Shown: positions 17,476-26,484, numbered from the stretch's first letter. The stretch is 40,718 nt of DNA from an uncultured Porphyromonadaceae bacterium (GCA_902493335.1 CABUPJ010000034.1:1-40718), one strand, 5' to 3'. Notes: generated from the sequence alone by a model not told the origin. Numbers and translations: made by a program.

Positions 17476-19781
17476 TATTCGATAATTTTGAATTTAGCGA
17501 AACTCAGCAGCAGCTTTTTAGTGCTGACATTGTCAAAATTGACGGTAATCTTATGGTCAGGGGTGCTTGTATCAATCTCGGTGATGACGCCGCGGCCGAA
17601 ACGCTGGTGCTCGATGACGGCGCCGCTGTGCAGCTCGGAGGCCGCGTGTTGCGCGAAGTCGCCGGCGGCAATGTTTTTGACAGACGAGTCTGACCTGTCA
17701 GACTTAAATGTCGGGCGGTAAGAGTTGTTGCCGCCAATAGGCCTGAGCACACGTTGCCGTTCAAAGCTGTCGTGCGACGGCCGTATTTCGGGAGGGGCAA
17801 TCTGTGAGCCGAGTCCGACCTTGAGATATTTGATGTTGATGTCCTTGAGAAAGCGCGAGGGATTGCAGAGCTTGTTCTGGCCGTTGATATATCGGCTTTT
17901 GGCATAGGTCATCATGCAGAATTTCTTGGCGCGTGTGATGGCGACATACAGCAGACGGCGCTCTTCCTCTATTTCGGCGAGACTGCCGCGGCCCATAGAC
18001 GACGGCAGAAGATCTTCCTCGACGCCGACAATAAAGACATTATTGAATTCCAAGCCCTTGGCGGCATGTATGGTCATCAGGGTGACACATTCCTCGGCGC
18101 CTGTCGCTGCGTCCTGATCTGTTGCGAGAGACACCTCAGACAGAAAATCGACCAGACGCATACTGTCTGTCGCGCCTTGCTCCTTCTTGTCCTCGACAAA
18201 CTGGCGCGCGGCGTTGAGAAGTTCCTCGATGTTCTCTTTCTTTGAGACACTTTCGGGAGTATTCTCAGAGGCATACATCGTCAGAATCCTCGATTCGCGG
18301 ATGACCTCGACCGTCATTGTCTCGGCGTCGATGTCGTCCTCGTTGTTTCGGGTGATGAACTGCGATATGAGACCGGTGAATTTCTCGATTTTTGATTTGG
18401 TGCCGCGGTTTATGTCGAGCTGATATGCTGCGGGGTCCAAGGCTACCTGCCACAGACTGACATTGTTTTCAATAGCTGCGGCGGCTAATTTTTTTACCGT
18501 AGTCTCGCCGATGCCGCGGGCGGGTGTATTTATAACGCGCTTTAAAGCCTCGTCGTCGTCGGGGTTTATCGCAAGACGCAGATAGGCTACGACATCTTTT
18601 ATCTCCTTGCGCTGATAGAATGCCAGACCGCCATAGATGCGGTAGGGGATGTTGCGTTTGCGCAGGGCTTCTTCGAGAATACGCGACTGTGCATTGGTGC
18701 GGTACAGCACGGCGAAGTCATTGTAGCTGTCTTTGCTGTGCATCTTAACCTGTGATATGCGGTTTGCTACCAGATAACCTTCCTCGAAATCGCTGTAACT
18801 CTCGACGATGTTGATGCGCTCGCCGAGTTCGTTCTCCGAAAAGACTTCTTTGTGTATCTGACGCGAATTCTTGTCGATGAGCGTGTTGGCGGCGTTGATG
18901 ATGTTCTGGGTCGAGCGATAGTTGCGTTCGAGCTTAAATGTCTTTAAATCGGGATATTGGTCGCGAAGGTTCAGGATAAACTTTATGTTGGCTCCGCGGA
19001 ATGAGTATATGCTTTGGGCGTCGTCGCCGACAACGCAGAGGTTGCCCTGGCCCTCGGTGAGCAGGGTGATGATGCTGTTCTGGGCGTGGTTGGTGTCCTG
19101 ATACTCGTCGACGAGGACATATTTGAAAAACTCGCGGTAGTGGTTGAGAAGGCCGGGGTTTGATGACAGCAATACGTTGGTGTAGAAGAGCAGATCGTCG
19201 AAGTCCATCGCTCCGGCGATGCGGCAGCGGTCGCGGTAGGCCGTGTAGATGTCGACGATGTACGGGCGGCGCGCGTTTTTGTCAGAGCGCATCAGGTCGG
19301 CGTCGGCGCGATAGGCTTCGGGCGAGTAGAGCGCGTTTTTGGCGAATGAAATGGCATTGAATACCGTCGACGGATTATAAAGCTTTTCGTCGAGCTGCAT
19401 ATCCCTTATAATCATCTTCAGCAGCGACTTTGAGTCGGCTGTTTCATAGATGGTGAAATCACGCTTGAAGCCGATAAGGTCGGCATTGGTCCTGAGAATA
19501 CGCAGAAACATCGAGTGGAATGTGCCCATCCACAGTCTCGACGATGTCTTTTCGCCGACAAGAACCTCGATGCGCTCACGCATCTCGCGGGCGGCCTTGT
19601 TGGTGAACGTAAGAGCCATGATGCGCCAGGGCTCATATCCTTTGGCGAGAAGATGCACGATTTTATATGTGAGCACACGCGTCTTGCCAGAGCCGGCGCC
19701 GGCGATGACGAGTTCGGGGCCGTCGAGATATTCGACGGCCTGTCGCTGCTGTGGGTTCAGTTTGTCGAGATATTCCTCCAT
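17475..19781 (-). CDS. pcrA: UvrD/PcrA-type superfamily 1 DNA helicase
   Basis: 768 aa, full length for UvrD/PcrA. ATP-driven 3'-5' helicase acting in repair and replication restart. Walker A is AGAGSGKTR (K33), motif II is VDEYQDTN, motif III is GDDAQSIYSFRGANI, motif IV includes LERNYRST, and motifs V/VI are TIHAAKGLEF and ITRAKK. The C-terminal region resembles the PcrA Tudor-like tail (EHQRFGRGVITEID), which contacts RNA polymerase in other bacteria. The ATG overlaps the stop of the small DUF4250 gene (TAATG). Confidence 0.95.
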   Translation of the reverse strand: MEEYLDKLNPQQRQAVEYLDGPELVIAGAGSGKTRVLTYKIVHLLAKGYEPWRIMALTFTNKAAREMRERIEVLVGEKTSSRLWMGTFHSMFLRILRTNADLIGFKRDFTIYETADSKSLLKMIIRDMQLDEKLYNPSTVFNAISFAKNALYSPEAYRADADLMRSDKNARRPYIVDIYTAYRDRCRIAGAMDFDDLLFYTNVLLSSNPGLLNHYREFFKYVLVDEYQDTNHAQNSIITLLTEGQGNLCVVGDDAQSIYSFRGANIKFILNLRDQYPDLKTFKLERNYRSTQNIINAANTLIDKNSRQIHKEVFSENELGERINIVESYSDFEEGYLVANRISQVKMHSKDSYNDFAVLYRTNAQSRILEEALRKRNIPYRIYGGLAFYQRKEIKDVVAYLRLAINPDDDEALKRVINTPARGIGETTVKKLAAAAIENNVSLWQVALDPAAYQLDINRGTKSKIEKFTGLISQFITRNNEDDIDAETMTVEVIRESRILTMYASENTPESVSKKENIEELLNAARQFVEDKKEQGATDSMRLVDFLSEVSLATDQDAATGAEECVTLMTIHAAKGLEFNNVFIVGVEEDLLPSSMGRGSLAEIEEERRLLYVAITRAKKFCMMTYAKSRYINGQNKLCNPSRFLKDINIKYLKVGLGSQIAPPEIRPSHDSFERQRVLRPIGGNNSYRPTFKSDRSDSSVKNIAAGDFAQHAASELHSGAVIEHQRFGRGVITEIDTSTPDHKITVNFDNVSTKKLLLSFAKFKIIE

Positions 19782-19960
19782 TACCAGAATTTGTTGTGTT
19801 CGGGCGAGTATTCAAAGCCGGCTTCGCCAAGGCGGTCGACGAGTGTCCCGCGGTCGATACCGAGGCCTTCGCAGAGAGAGTCGAGATCAGAGTATTCGTC
19901 TCTTAGTTTTGTATTTATATAGCTTAATAATATAGCGGGGTCTTGCGGCAGATTTTCCAT
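19781..19960 (-). CDS. DUF4250 family small protein
   Basis: 59 aa from ATG at 19960, beginning MENLPQDPAILLSYINTKLR and ending EHNKFW. It fits the DUF4250 pattern as I recall it (NLPxDPxxLLSxxNxKLRDxYxxLDxLC). Its stop shares a base with the pcrA start (TAATG), and GC-rich third codon positions support coding. The fold looks all-helical with an HTH-like look, but function is unknown. A -7 box lies at 19978-19985, so this is probably the first gene of the operon DUF4250-pcrA-nspC-GT2-radC. Confidence 0.88.
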   Translation of the reverse strand: MENLPQDPAILLSYINTKLRDEYSDLDSLCEGLGIDRGTLVDRLGEAGFEYSPEHNKFW

Positions 19961-19977
19961 GTCTGTTTATTTTACTA

Positions 19978-19985
19978 CAAATTTA
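19978..19985 (-). promoter_or_regulatory. -7 box for the DUF4250-pcrA-nspC-GT2-radC operon
   Basis: The minus strand reads TAAATTTG, matching TAnnTTTG, 17 nt before the ATG at 19960. A possible TTG lies 16 bases further upstream (20002-20004), slightly closer than the ideal spacing. Confidence 0.5.
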
Positions 19986-20028
19986 CGCTATTTTTCACTA
20001 ACAAGCCCACTGACATTGTATTTTTGAT

Positions 20029-20036
20029 TACATTTG
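20029..20036 (+). promoter_or_regulatory. -7 box for the polyprenyl synthase gene
   Basis: TACATTTG matches TAnnTTTG and lies 20 nt before the ATG at 20057. It is divergent from the DUF4250 promoter 43 bp away. No clear -33 box. Confidence 0.5.
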
Positions 20037-20056
20037 CATAAAAATAAGTATATGCT

Positions 20057-21016
20057 ATGTTGACTCATGACGAAATATCAGATTTAATCGCTTCAGCTAT
20101 TAAAGAAATATCTTTGCCGCAGAATCCGGCGGGTCTCTACAGACCGATTGACTATACGCTCGAGACAGGCGGCAAACGGCTGCGCCCGCTGCTGGTCATT
20201 GCCGTGTGCAGCGCTCTCGGAGGTGATGTCGCCAAAGCCATTGACCCGGCTCTCGGCATTGAGATCTTCCATAATTTCACATTGCTTCACGACGATGTGA
20301 TGGATAAGGCGGATATTCGCCGTGGCCATCCGACCGTACATGTCAAATGGGATGACAACACAGCCATACTCTCAGGCGACGCAATGCTGACACTCGCTTA
20401 TGAGTACATAGCGAAATCATCGGGCGAATTTCTTCGCAAGGCCTTCAATCTGTTCAACAGGACGGCAATGGAGGTCTACGAAGGCCAGCAGTATGATATG
20501 GATTTTGAGAAACGCAAGGATATAACGGTAGCTCAGTATCTCGACATGATACGTCTCAAGACATCGGTCCTTCTGGGATGCGCATGCCGCATGGGCGCTA
20601 TCGTTGCCGGAGCCGACGAGGCCAAGGCCGATGCATTTTATCATTATGGCGTCAACCTCGGCATGGCTTTCCAGCTTAAAGACGACTGGCTTGACACCTA
20701 CGGCGACCCGACGATATTCGGCAAGGGCATCGGCGGCGACATCGTCAACGAGAAGAAGACATGGCTGCTTGTGACGGCTCTGTCTGAGGCCCGCGAGGAG
20801 CTGCTCGACATACTCGCCGAAGACCTTGAAGACAAGGAGCGCATCAGACAGGTGACAGCTGTTTATGACAGCCTGAAGCTTAGCGAACGCAGCATCAAGC
20901 TTATAAATGAATATTCAGACAAGGCTGTGGCTGCGATAACCGATGCCGGTCTCGACCTTGAGGGCAGGAATTTCTTCACCGAGCTTGCCTTGAAATCAGC
21001 CTGCCGCGACCATTAG
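20057..21016 (+). CDS. Trans-polyprenyl diphosphate synthase
   Basis: 319 aa. It condenses isopentenyl diphosphate with allylic diphosphates. The first Asp-rich motif is HDDVMD (D79, D80, D83) followed by RRG, and the second is KDDWLD (D209, D210, D213). The GGKRLRP segment at 38-44 is the IPP-binding region. Product chain length (farnesyl, geranylgeranyl or longer) cannot be fixed by eye, so no symbol is given. In Bacteroidales such an enzyme would feed menaquinone side chains or undecaprenyl carriers. TatD follows after 3 nt. Confidence 0.92.
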   Translation: MLTHDEISDLIASAIKEISLPQNPAGLYRPIDYTLETGGKRLRPLLVIAVCSALGGDVAKAIDPALGIEIFHNFTLLHDDVMDKADIRRGHPTVHVKWDDNTAILSGDAMLTLAYEYIAKSSGEFLRKAFNLFNRTAMEVYEGQQYDMDFEKRKDITVAQYLDMIRLKTSVLLGCACRMGAIVAGADEAKADAFYHYGVNLGMAFQLKDDWLDTYGDPTIFGKGIGGDIVNEKKTWLLVTALSEAREELLDILAEDLEDKERIRQVTAVYDSLKLSERSIKLINEYSDKAVAAITDAGLDLEGRNFFTELALKSACRDH

Positions 21017-21019
21017 GAT

Positions 21020-21790
21020 ATGGAACTTTTTGATACTCACACGCATCTCTATCTGCCTGATTTTGACATTGACGGCGGTGGAGAGAAAGCCGTCGGGCGC
21101 GCTATCGCAGCCGGTGTGACGCGGATGGTCTTTCCCAACGTCGACCTCGCGTCGGTCGCGCCGTTGAGAACTCTGGCGTCGGAATATCATGGCAACGTGT
21201 ATTGTGCCATGGGGCTTCATCCGACAGAGGTCAACGAAGCGTGGCGCGATACTCTCGCCGAGGTGCTGTCGAAACTCGACCGCGACAATGACGTGGCTGT
21301 CGGTGAGATAGGCATGGATCTTTACTGGGATAAGAATTTTGAAGACCAGCAGATGCAGGTCTTCGAGCATCAGATTGGCGTCGCCGCCGACTGCGGCCTG
21401 CCGATTATAATCCACTGCCGCGAGGCTCTCGACCAGACTCTCGAAGTCCTTCAGGGGGCGCCTGCGGTCAGTGCGGTTTTCCACAGTTTCGGCGGCACGG
21501 TAGCCGACGTCGAGCGCATCAGACGCACGGGCGACTATATGTTCGGCATAAACGGTATAGTCACATTCAAGAACTCTAAGCTGAAGGAAGTACTGCCTGC
21601 GATAGGTCTTGACCGCCTGATGCTTGAGACAGACTCGCCCTATCTGGCGCCTGTGCCAAAGCGCGGCAAACGCAATGAGAGCGCTTTTATGGTCTATACA
21701 GCCGAGTGTGTCGCCGGAGCTTTGGGCATCGAAACAAAAACGGTGGCCGAAAAGACCACCGCTAATGCTTTAAGATTTTTCAGAATCTAA
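21020..21790 (+). CDS. tatD: TatD family metal-dependent hydrolase (DNase)
   Basis: 256 aa, normal length. The metal-binding FDTHTHL (H7, H9) opens the protein. EIGMDLYWDKNF, IIHCREA, FHSFGG and the late LETDSPYLAPVP are the other TatD signatures. The enzymes are TIM-barrel nucleases, probably acting on DNA ends. It is co-transcribed with the polyprenyl synthase. Its last 4 bases overlap the end of the opposing small gene at 21787. Confidence 0.95.
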   Translation: MELFDTHTHLYLPDFDIDGGGEKAVGRAIAAGVTRMVFPNVDLASVAPLRTLASEYHGNVYCAMGLHPTEVNEAWRDTLAEVLSKLDRDNDVAVGEIGMDLYWDKNFEDQQMQVFEHQIGVAADCGLPIIIHCREALDQTLEVLQGAPAVSAVFHSFGGTVADVERIRRTGDYMFGINGIVTFKNSKLKEVLPAIGLDRLMLETDSPYLAPVPKRGKRNESAFMVYTAECVAGALGIETKTVAEKTTANALRFFRI

Positions 21791-22131
21791 CAGAATCCTC
21801 TCAGAAACGCGAATTCGTCGGCTACGTCACACAGTCGGCCGACCGTCGTGCGTATTGCCTCGGCGTCTGATGTGATGGCCGACAGCTTGTTGTCGACAAA
21901 GACTGTCATCTTCACGTTGTCGTCAGTGGCGGATTTGTCGGCGGGCAATGCTGACGTAATGTCGGCTGCGAGCGCTGCGAAATCACCTTTGTATGGGGGC
22001 AGCTGTCCGTCTTCTATCGAATCGTCGGTCGCGAATCTGTAGTATATTCTGTCAGGACTGAGCAGTATGTCGGCACGCGCGACATCGCCGGCGGCAAACA
22101 TCAGTGTCAGTTTCTTGATTTCCTGTTCCAT
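21787..22131 (-). CDS. Unknown small protein downstream of purT
   Basis: 114 aa from ATG at 22131 (MEQEIKKLTLMF); a TTG at 22140 would overlap the purT stop and is a possible alternative start. No family is recognised. The protein is acidic and mixed alpha/beta, with no signal peptide or membrane segment. It starts 5 nt after purT, so it is probably translated from the same transcript, and its stop overlaps the tatD stop from the other strand by 4 bp. Codon use matches the neighbours, which supports a real gene. Confidence 0.75.
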   Translation of the reverse strand: MEQEIKKLTLMFAAGDVARADILLSPDRIYYRFATDDSIEDGQLPPYKGDFAALAADITSALPADKSATDDNVKMTVFVDNKLSAITSDAEAIRTTVGRLCDVADEFAFLRGFC

Positions 22132-22136
22132 TTCGG

Positions 22137-23327
22137 TCAACGGGGCAAAACATTGACTTTTAATGCCTCGTAAGCTCTTTCGGCTTTCGCGCGGGCAGCC
22201 TCGACGCTTTCGTCTGTCGCAAGGATTACGCCCATGCGGCGGTGTCCTTTGATTTCAGGCTTGCCGAAGATGCGCATCTGTGTGCCGGGCTCGGCAAGGA
22301 CGTTCTCGAGATTATCCATCTCGATTTTGTCGGTATCGCCTTCGACGACTACGGCGCGAGAGGCCGAGGGACCATAGAATCTTATTGCCGGGACGGGGAG
22401 ACCGAGCAGGGCGCGCGCATGGAGGGCAAACTCACTGAGATCCTGCGAAATCATTGTCACCATGCCGGTGTCGTGGGGACGCGGAGACACTTCGCTGAAG
22501 ATGACTTCGTCGCCTTTGATGAAAAGTTCGACGCCGAAGATGCCGTAACCGCCGAGCGCGTCGGTTACCTTCCTGGCAATCTCGCGGGCGCTTTCTATTG
22601 CCTTTGCAGACATCGGCTGGGGCTGCCATGAGTAGCGGTAGTCGCCGTCGATCTGTATATGGCCTATGGGTTCGCAGAAAACAGTGCCGCTGACACTTCT
22701 GACTGTCAGCAGTGTTATTTCGTAGTCGAAGTCGACAAAGCCCTCGACGATGACGCGGCCGGCACCGGCGCGTCCGCCTTCCTGGGCTATATGCCATGCG
22801 TTTTCGATGTCTTCGGCTTTCTTTATCATGGACTGGCCGTGACCTGATGAACTCATCACGGGTTTGACGACGCAGGGAATACCGATTTCGTCGACGGCTT
22901 TCTTGAATTCGTCATAATCCGAGGCGAAACGATAGGGTGAAGTCTTGACGCCGAGTGTTTCGGCAGCCAGACGGCGTATGCCCTCGCGGTTCATGGTAAG
23001 GAACGCGGCGTTGGCCGTCGGAGTCACGTTGTAGCCCTCTTTTTCAAGCTCGACCAGCACAGGCGTGGCGATGGCCTCGACTTCGGGGATGATGTGGTCG
23101 GGCTTCTCGGCTTCGATTATCTGACGAAGAGCTTCGCCGTCAAGCATGTTGAAGACATAACTTCTGTGGGCTACCTGCATCGCCGGAGCGCCGGGATATC
23201 TGTCACAGGCGATAACCTCCACGCCATAGCGCTGGAGCTCGATTGCGACTTCTTTGCCTAACTCGCCGCTGCCAAGCAAGAGCGCTTTGCGGCCTACGGG
23301 GGTCATTACAGAACCAATTTTTGCCAT
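22137..23327 (-). CDS. purT: Formate-dependent phosphoribosylglycinamide formyltransferase
   Basis: 396 aa, the usual PurT length. It formylates GAR using formate and ATP, the folate-independent version of the third purine step. The protein begins with the biotin-carboxylase-like N-domain (LLGSGELGKEVAIELQRYG), followed by an ATP-grasp domain (VVKPVMSSSGHGQSMIKK, EGFVDFDYEITLLTVR, FGVELFIKGDEVIFSEVSPRPHDTGMVT). It lies 18 nt after prfC in the rfbD-prfC-purT run. Confidence 0.97.
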   Translation of the reverse strand: MAKIGSVMTPVGRKALLLGSGELGKEVAIELQRYGVEVIACDRYPGAPAMQVAHRSYVFNMLDGEALRQIIEAEKPDHIIPEVEAIATPVLVELEKEGYNVTPTANAAFLTMNREGIRRLAAETLGVKTSPYRFASDYDEFKKAVDEIGIPCVVKPVMSSSGHGQSMIKKAEDIENAWHIAQEGGRAGAGRVIVEGFVDFDYEITLLTVRSVSGTVFCEPIGHIQIDGDYRYSWQPQPMSAKAIESAREIARKVTDALGGYGIFGVELFIKGDEVIFSEVSPRPHDTGMVTMISQDLSEFALHARALLGLPVPAIRFYGPSASRAVVVEGDTDKIEMDNLENVLAEPGTQMRIFGKPEIKGHRRMGVILATDESVEAARAKAERAYEALKVNVLPR

Positions 23328-23345
23328 GATATATTATGTAAATAA

Positions 23346-24926
23346 TTAATACTCTGATGAGAAGTGGAAACGGATATCGGGAAAATCAGATTGCGCCATC
23401 TGCAGCACATAGTTAGAGTCGGCGAGGAACACGTCGCGGCCCTCGCGGTCGACGGCCATGAATCTGTTCTTGCGTTTCTTGAATGATTCGAGCGCGGCCT
23501 CGTTGTCGCTCTCGATCCAGCATGCCTTATAGAGCGAGATCGGCTCCCAGTTGCATTGCGCGCCGTATTCGTGTAACAGGCGGTATTGTATCACCTCGAA
23601 CTGCAGCTGTCCGACCGTACCGATGATTTTGCGTCCGTTGAACGTGTTGGTGAAGAGCTGGGCCACGCCTTCGTCCATGAGCTGCTGTATGCCCTTTTCG
23701 AGCTGTTTCGACTTCATGGGGTCGGCGTTCTCGATATATTTGAACATCTCGGGAGAGAAACTCGGCAGGCCTTTGAAGTGAAGGTCTTCGCCCGAGGTCA
23801 GAGTGTCGCCGATCTTGAAGTTGCCTGTGTCGGGCAGACCTACGATGTCGCCGGGATAGGCTTCGTCGACGATGCTCTTTTTCTGGGCCATGAATGCGGT
23901 CGGAGCGGAGAATCTCATGAATTTGCCCGAGCGTATGTGCTTGTAGTTGGCGTTGCGTTCAAACTTGCCCGAACAGATTTTCACGAATGCGATACAGCTG
24001 CGGTGGTTGGGATCCATATTGGCGTGTATCTTGAAGACAAAGCCCGAGAAAGTCTCTTCGGCGGGTTTTACCTCGCGCTCGAGTGTCATGACGGGGCGGG
24101 GTGAGGGAGCAATCTTGACAAAGCAGTCGAGCAGCTCTTTGACGCCGAATGTGTTGAGAGCCGAGCCGAAGAACACCGGAGCAAGTTTGCCGGCGAGGTA
24201 TTCATCGACATCGAATTCGGGATATACGCCTTCGATGAGGTCGAGGTCTTCGCGCAGTTTGGCCGCGTCGGTCTCGCCGACGGCTTCGTCGACAGCCGGG
24301 TCATTGATGTCGTCGATTTCGACGCGTTCGGTCACTTTCTGTTTGTCGGGAGTGAAGAGATCGAGGCTGTGCTCATATATATTATAGACGCCTTTGAATT
24401 TAGCTCCTATGTTGATGGGCCATGACAACGGTCTGACGCTGATTTTTAACTCGCTTTCGAGTTCGTCGAGAATCTCGAACGGGTCGCGGCCCTCGCGGTC
24501 GAGCTTGTTGACGAAGATGATGACGGGCGTGTTGCGCATACGGCAGACCTCCATCAGCTTGCGCGTCTGCTGCTCGACACCTTTGGCGACGTCGACGACG
24601 ATGATGACGCTGTCGACAGCGGTCAGTGTCCGGTAAGTGTCTTCGGCGAAGTCCTGGTGACCGGGAGTATCGAGAATGTTGATTTTATAGTCTCCGTAGT
24701 TGAAGCCCATAACCGACGTCGCGACAGAGATGCCGCGCTGTTTCTCGATCTCCATCCAGTCGCTGGTGGCGGTCTTCTTTATTTTGTTTGATTTCACGGC
24801 TCCGGCGATATGGATTGCACCGCCATAGAGGAGCAGCTTTTCAGTCAGTGTGGTTTTGCCGGCGTCAGGGTGCGATATGATGGCGAAAGTCCGGCGTCGT
24901 TCTATTTCTTCGTTGATAGTAGCCAA
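23346..24926 (-). CDS. prfC: Peptide chain release factor 3
   Basis: 526 aa, normal RF3 length. This translational GTPase recycles RF1 and RF2 after termination. G1 is SHPDAGKTTLTEK (K24), G3 is DTPGHQDF and G4 is NKLDREGRD. Domains II and III follow, with the RF3-specific C-terminal region (VGQLQFEVIQYRL). It lies 28 nt after rfbD; as I recall, this pairing also occurs in other Bacteroidetes. Confidence 0.97.
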   Translation of the reverse strand: MATINEEIERRRTFAIISHPDAGKTTLTEKLLLYGGAIHIAGAVKSNKIKKTATSDWMEIEKQRGISVATSVMGFNYGDYKINILDTPGHQDFAEDTYRTLTAVDSVIIVVDVAKGVEQQTRKLMEVCRMRNTPVIIFVNKLDREGRDPFEILDELESELKISVRPLSWPINIGAKFKGVYNIYEHSLDLFTPDKQKVTERVEIDDINDPAVDEAVGETDAAKLREDLDLIEGVYPEFDVDEYLAGKLAPVFFGSALNTFGVKELLDCFVKIAPSPRPVMTLEREVKPAEETFSGFVFKIHANMDPNHRSCIAFVKICSGKFERNANYKHIRSGKFMRFSAPTAFMAQKKSIVDEAYPGDIVGLPDTGNFKIGDTLTSGEDLHFKGLPSFSPEMFKYIENADPMKSKQLEKGIQQLMDEGVAQLFTNTFNGRKIIGTVGQLQFEVIQYRLLHEYGAQCNWEPISLYKACWIESDNEAALESFKKRKNRFMAVDREGRDVFLADSNYVLQMAQSDFPDIRFHFSSEY

Positions 24927-24954
24927 TTTATTTTATCTTGATGATGTTTTGAAA

Positions 24955-25824
24955 TCAGATGTCGCTGTCTTCCGATATCCTGTCGAGGCAGCGGGCAAGA
25001 GCCTCTTCCCAGTGCGGTATCTCGATACCGTAGACTGCTTTTATTTTTGATTTGTCGAGAACAGAGTAGTGGGGGCGTGTGACCGCCGACGGATAATCTT
25101 TCGACGTGATTGCCGACACATGGCAATCTGTGATATTCGACATTTTAAAGATGACGGTCGCGAAGTCATACCATGAGCAGGCGCCTTCGTTCGCAAAGTT
25201 ATATATGCCCGGAGTCCACTGGCGGTTGAACAGCATCGATGCTATTGCTTCGGCAAGGTCGGCACCGTAGGTCGGTGTACCTATCTGGTCGAAGACGACA
25301 TTGATGTTCTTGCGCTCGCGGCCGAGTCTGAGCATTGTCTTGACAAAGTTGTTGCCATAGCTCGAATAAAGCCATCCGGTGCGCACTATGATACTGTCGG
25401 GCGCGAGGCCGAGAAGGGCTGTCTCGCCGTGGCGTTTCGAGATGCCGTATTCCGACACCGGGTTGACCTTGTCGCTCTCGGTATAAGGTTTGCTCGAATT
25501 GCCGTCGAAAACATAGTCGGTTGAGACGTGGAGTATCTTGAATCCGAGGCGGTCAGACATTCTGCCAAGGTTTGAGACGGCGTCGACATTGGCGCGGTGA
25601 CACACGCTCTTCTCGATTTCAGCGCGCTCGACGGCTGTGTATGCCGCACAGTTGACAACGTGGCTGAAATCACCTTCTGTTAGAAATTTCTCGACCGCGT
25701 CGAAGTCGGCGAGGTCGAGATCGTCCATATCAATATAAGTTGTAATCCCCGGATTGAGACGCTCGAGAACGTCTCTCATCTCATTGCCGAGCTGGCCGCG
25801 GGCGCCGGTAACTAAAATCTTCAT
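24955..25824 (-). CDS. rfbD: dTDP-4-dehydrorhamnose reductase
   Basis: 289 aa, short-chain dehydrogenase fold. It reduces dTDP-4-keto-L-rhamnose to dTDP-L-rhamnose, the last step of rhamnose donor synthesis. The NAD(P) motif is GARGQLG (7-13), the catalytic triad includes T102 (HVSTDYVFDG) with Y126 and K130 in YGISK, and RTGWLYS is typical of RfbD. The rfbA, rfbB and rfbC genes are not here. A -7 box on the minus strand lies 22 nt upstream. Confidence 0.95.
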   Translation of the reverse strand: MKILVTGARGQLGNEMRDVLERLNPGITTYIDMDDLDLADFDAVEKFLTEGDFSHVVNCAAYTAVERAEIEKSVCHRANVDAVSNLGRMSDRLGFKILHVSTDYVFDGNSSKPYTESDKVNPVSEYGISKRHGETALLGLAPDSIIVRTGWLYSSYGNNFVKTMLRLGRERKNINVVFDQIGTPTYGADLAEAIASMLFNRQWTPGIYNFANEGACSWYDFATVIFKMSNITDCHVSAITSKDYPSAVTRPHYSVLDKSKIKAVYGIEIPHWEEALARCLDRISEDSDI

Positions 25825-25846
25825 GACTGACTTGTGATTTTTTTTG

Positions 25847-25854
25847 CAAAATTA
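25847..25854 (-). promoter_or_regulatory. -7 box for the rfbD-prfC-purT operon
   Basis: The minus strand reads TAATTTTG, an exact TAnnTTTG match, 22 nt before the rfbD ATG. A weak TTTC stands near the expected -33 position. Confidence 0.55.
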
Positions 25855-25927
25855 CAAAAAAATAAACGAAACGCCGAGTTTATCTGTTATAATCAAAAAC
25901 AATAATTATAATACAATATTTATCATT

Positions 25928-26401
25928 ATGAAAGAAATCGCATTAACCGGTACAAACAGTAAAGTCTTTGCCGATGTATTGTCTGTTCTTCTCGCAAGAG
26001 ATATTGCTGTGAACGCCATGGTGGATTATCCCGAGCATGTGATGCTCAATGACGAACTGCTCACCGTGACACGTGCTGATTTTACAAATAAAGGGGCAAT
26101 GAAAGACGCTTTTGAAGGCTATAACACGATAGTCCTGACATACAGCGACGATCTTGCCGACCACGATACAGACGACCTGACGCTTAAAACATTTGCAGAC
26201 ACATTTACAGCCGCCCGCGAAGCCGGCGCCTCGCGCGTTATCGTTGTCGGCAGTCCCCAGTCCCAGGCTTTCTTCGTCTCGCTGATGCGCCGCACCGACG
26301 ATGTCGACTGGGTCTTCATCTCTACCGAAGGCGATTTTCCCGACCGTGCGGCCGACGAAGTCATCGAGCCTTCGTTCCACCGCGAAGTCTACACTGAATG
26401 A
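25928..26401 (+). CDS. Small Rossmann-like (NmrA/SDR-type) protein
   Basis: 157 aa from ATG at 25928; the longer upstream frame starts in AT-rich leader and is not protein-like. The protein begins MKEIALTGTNSKVFADVLSV, where the usual GxxGxxG dinucleotide loop is altered to GTNSKVF. FEGYNTIVLTY and ASRVIVVGSPQ resemble the later strands of atypical NAD(P)-binding proteins. It is about half the length of an NmrA-like enzyme and lacks a YxxxK pair, so catalysis is doubtful. It is divergent from rfbD. I cannot name a substrate or partner. Confidence 0.75.
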   Translation: MKEIALTGTNSKVFADVLSVLLARDIAVNAMVDYPEHVMLNDELLTVTRADFTNKGAMKDAFEGYNTIVLTYSDDLADHDTDDLTLKTFADTFTAAREAGASRVIVVGSPQSQAFFVSLMRRTDDVDWVFISTEGDFPDRAADEVIEPSFHREVYTE

Positions 26402-26412
26402 TTCTATCATGA

Positions 26413-26474
26413 ATTGCAGAAGCCCATATCGACAAAATGATGCAACTTGTGGTTAAGATATGGACTTCTGCAAT
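26413..26474. repeat. Long inverted repeat, 18-bp arms
   Basis: Arms ATTGCAGAAGCCCATATC (26413-26430) and its near-complement (26457-26474) match at 17 of 18 positions around a 26-base AT-rich spacer. No T-run follows on either strand, so it is not a simple terminator. It begins 12 bases after the stop of the Rossmann-like gene. Confidence 0.7.
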
Positions 26475-26484
26475 AAAAAATACA

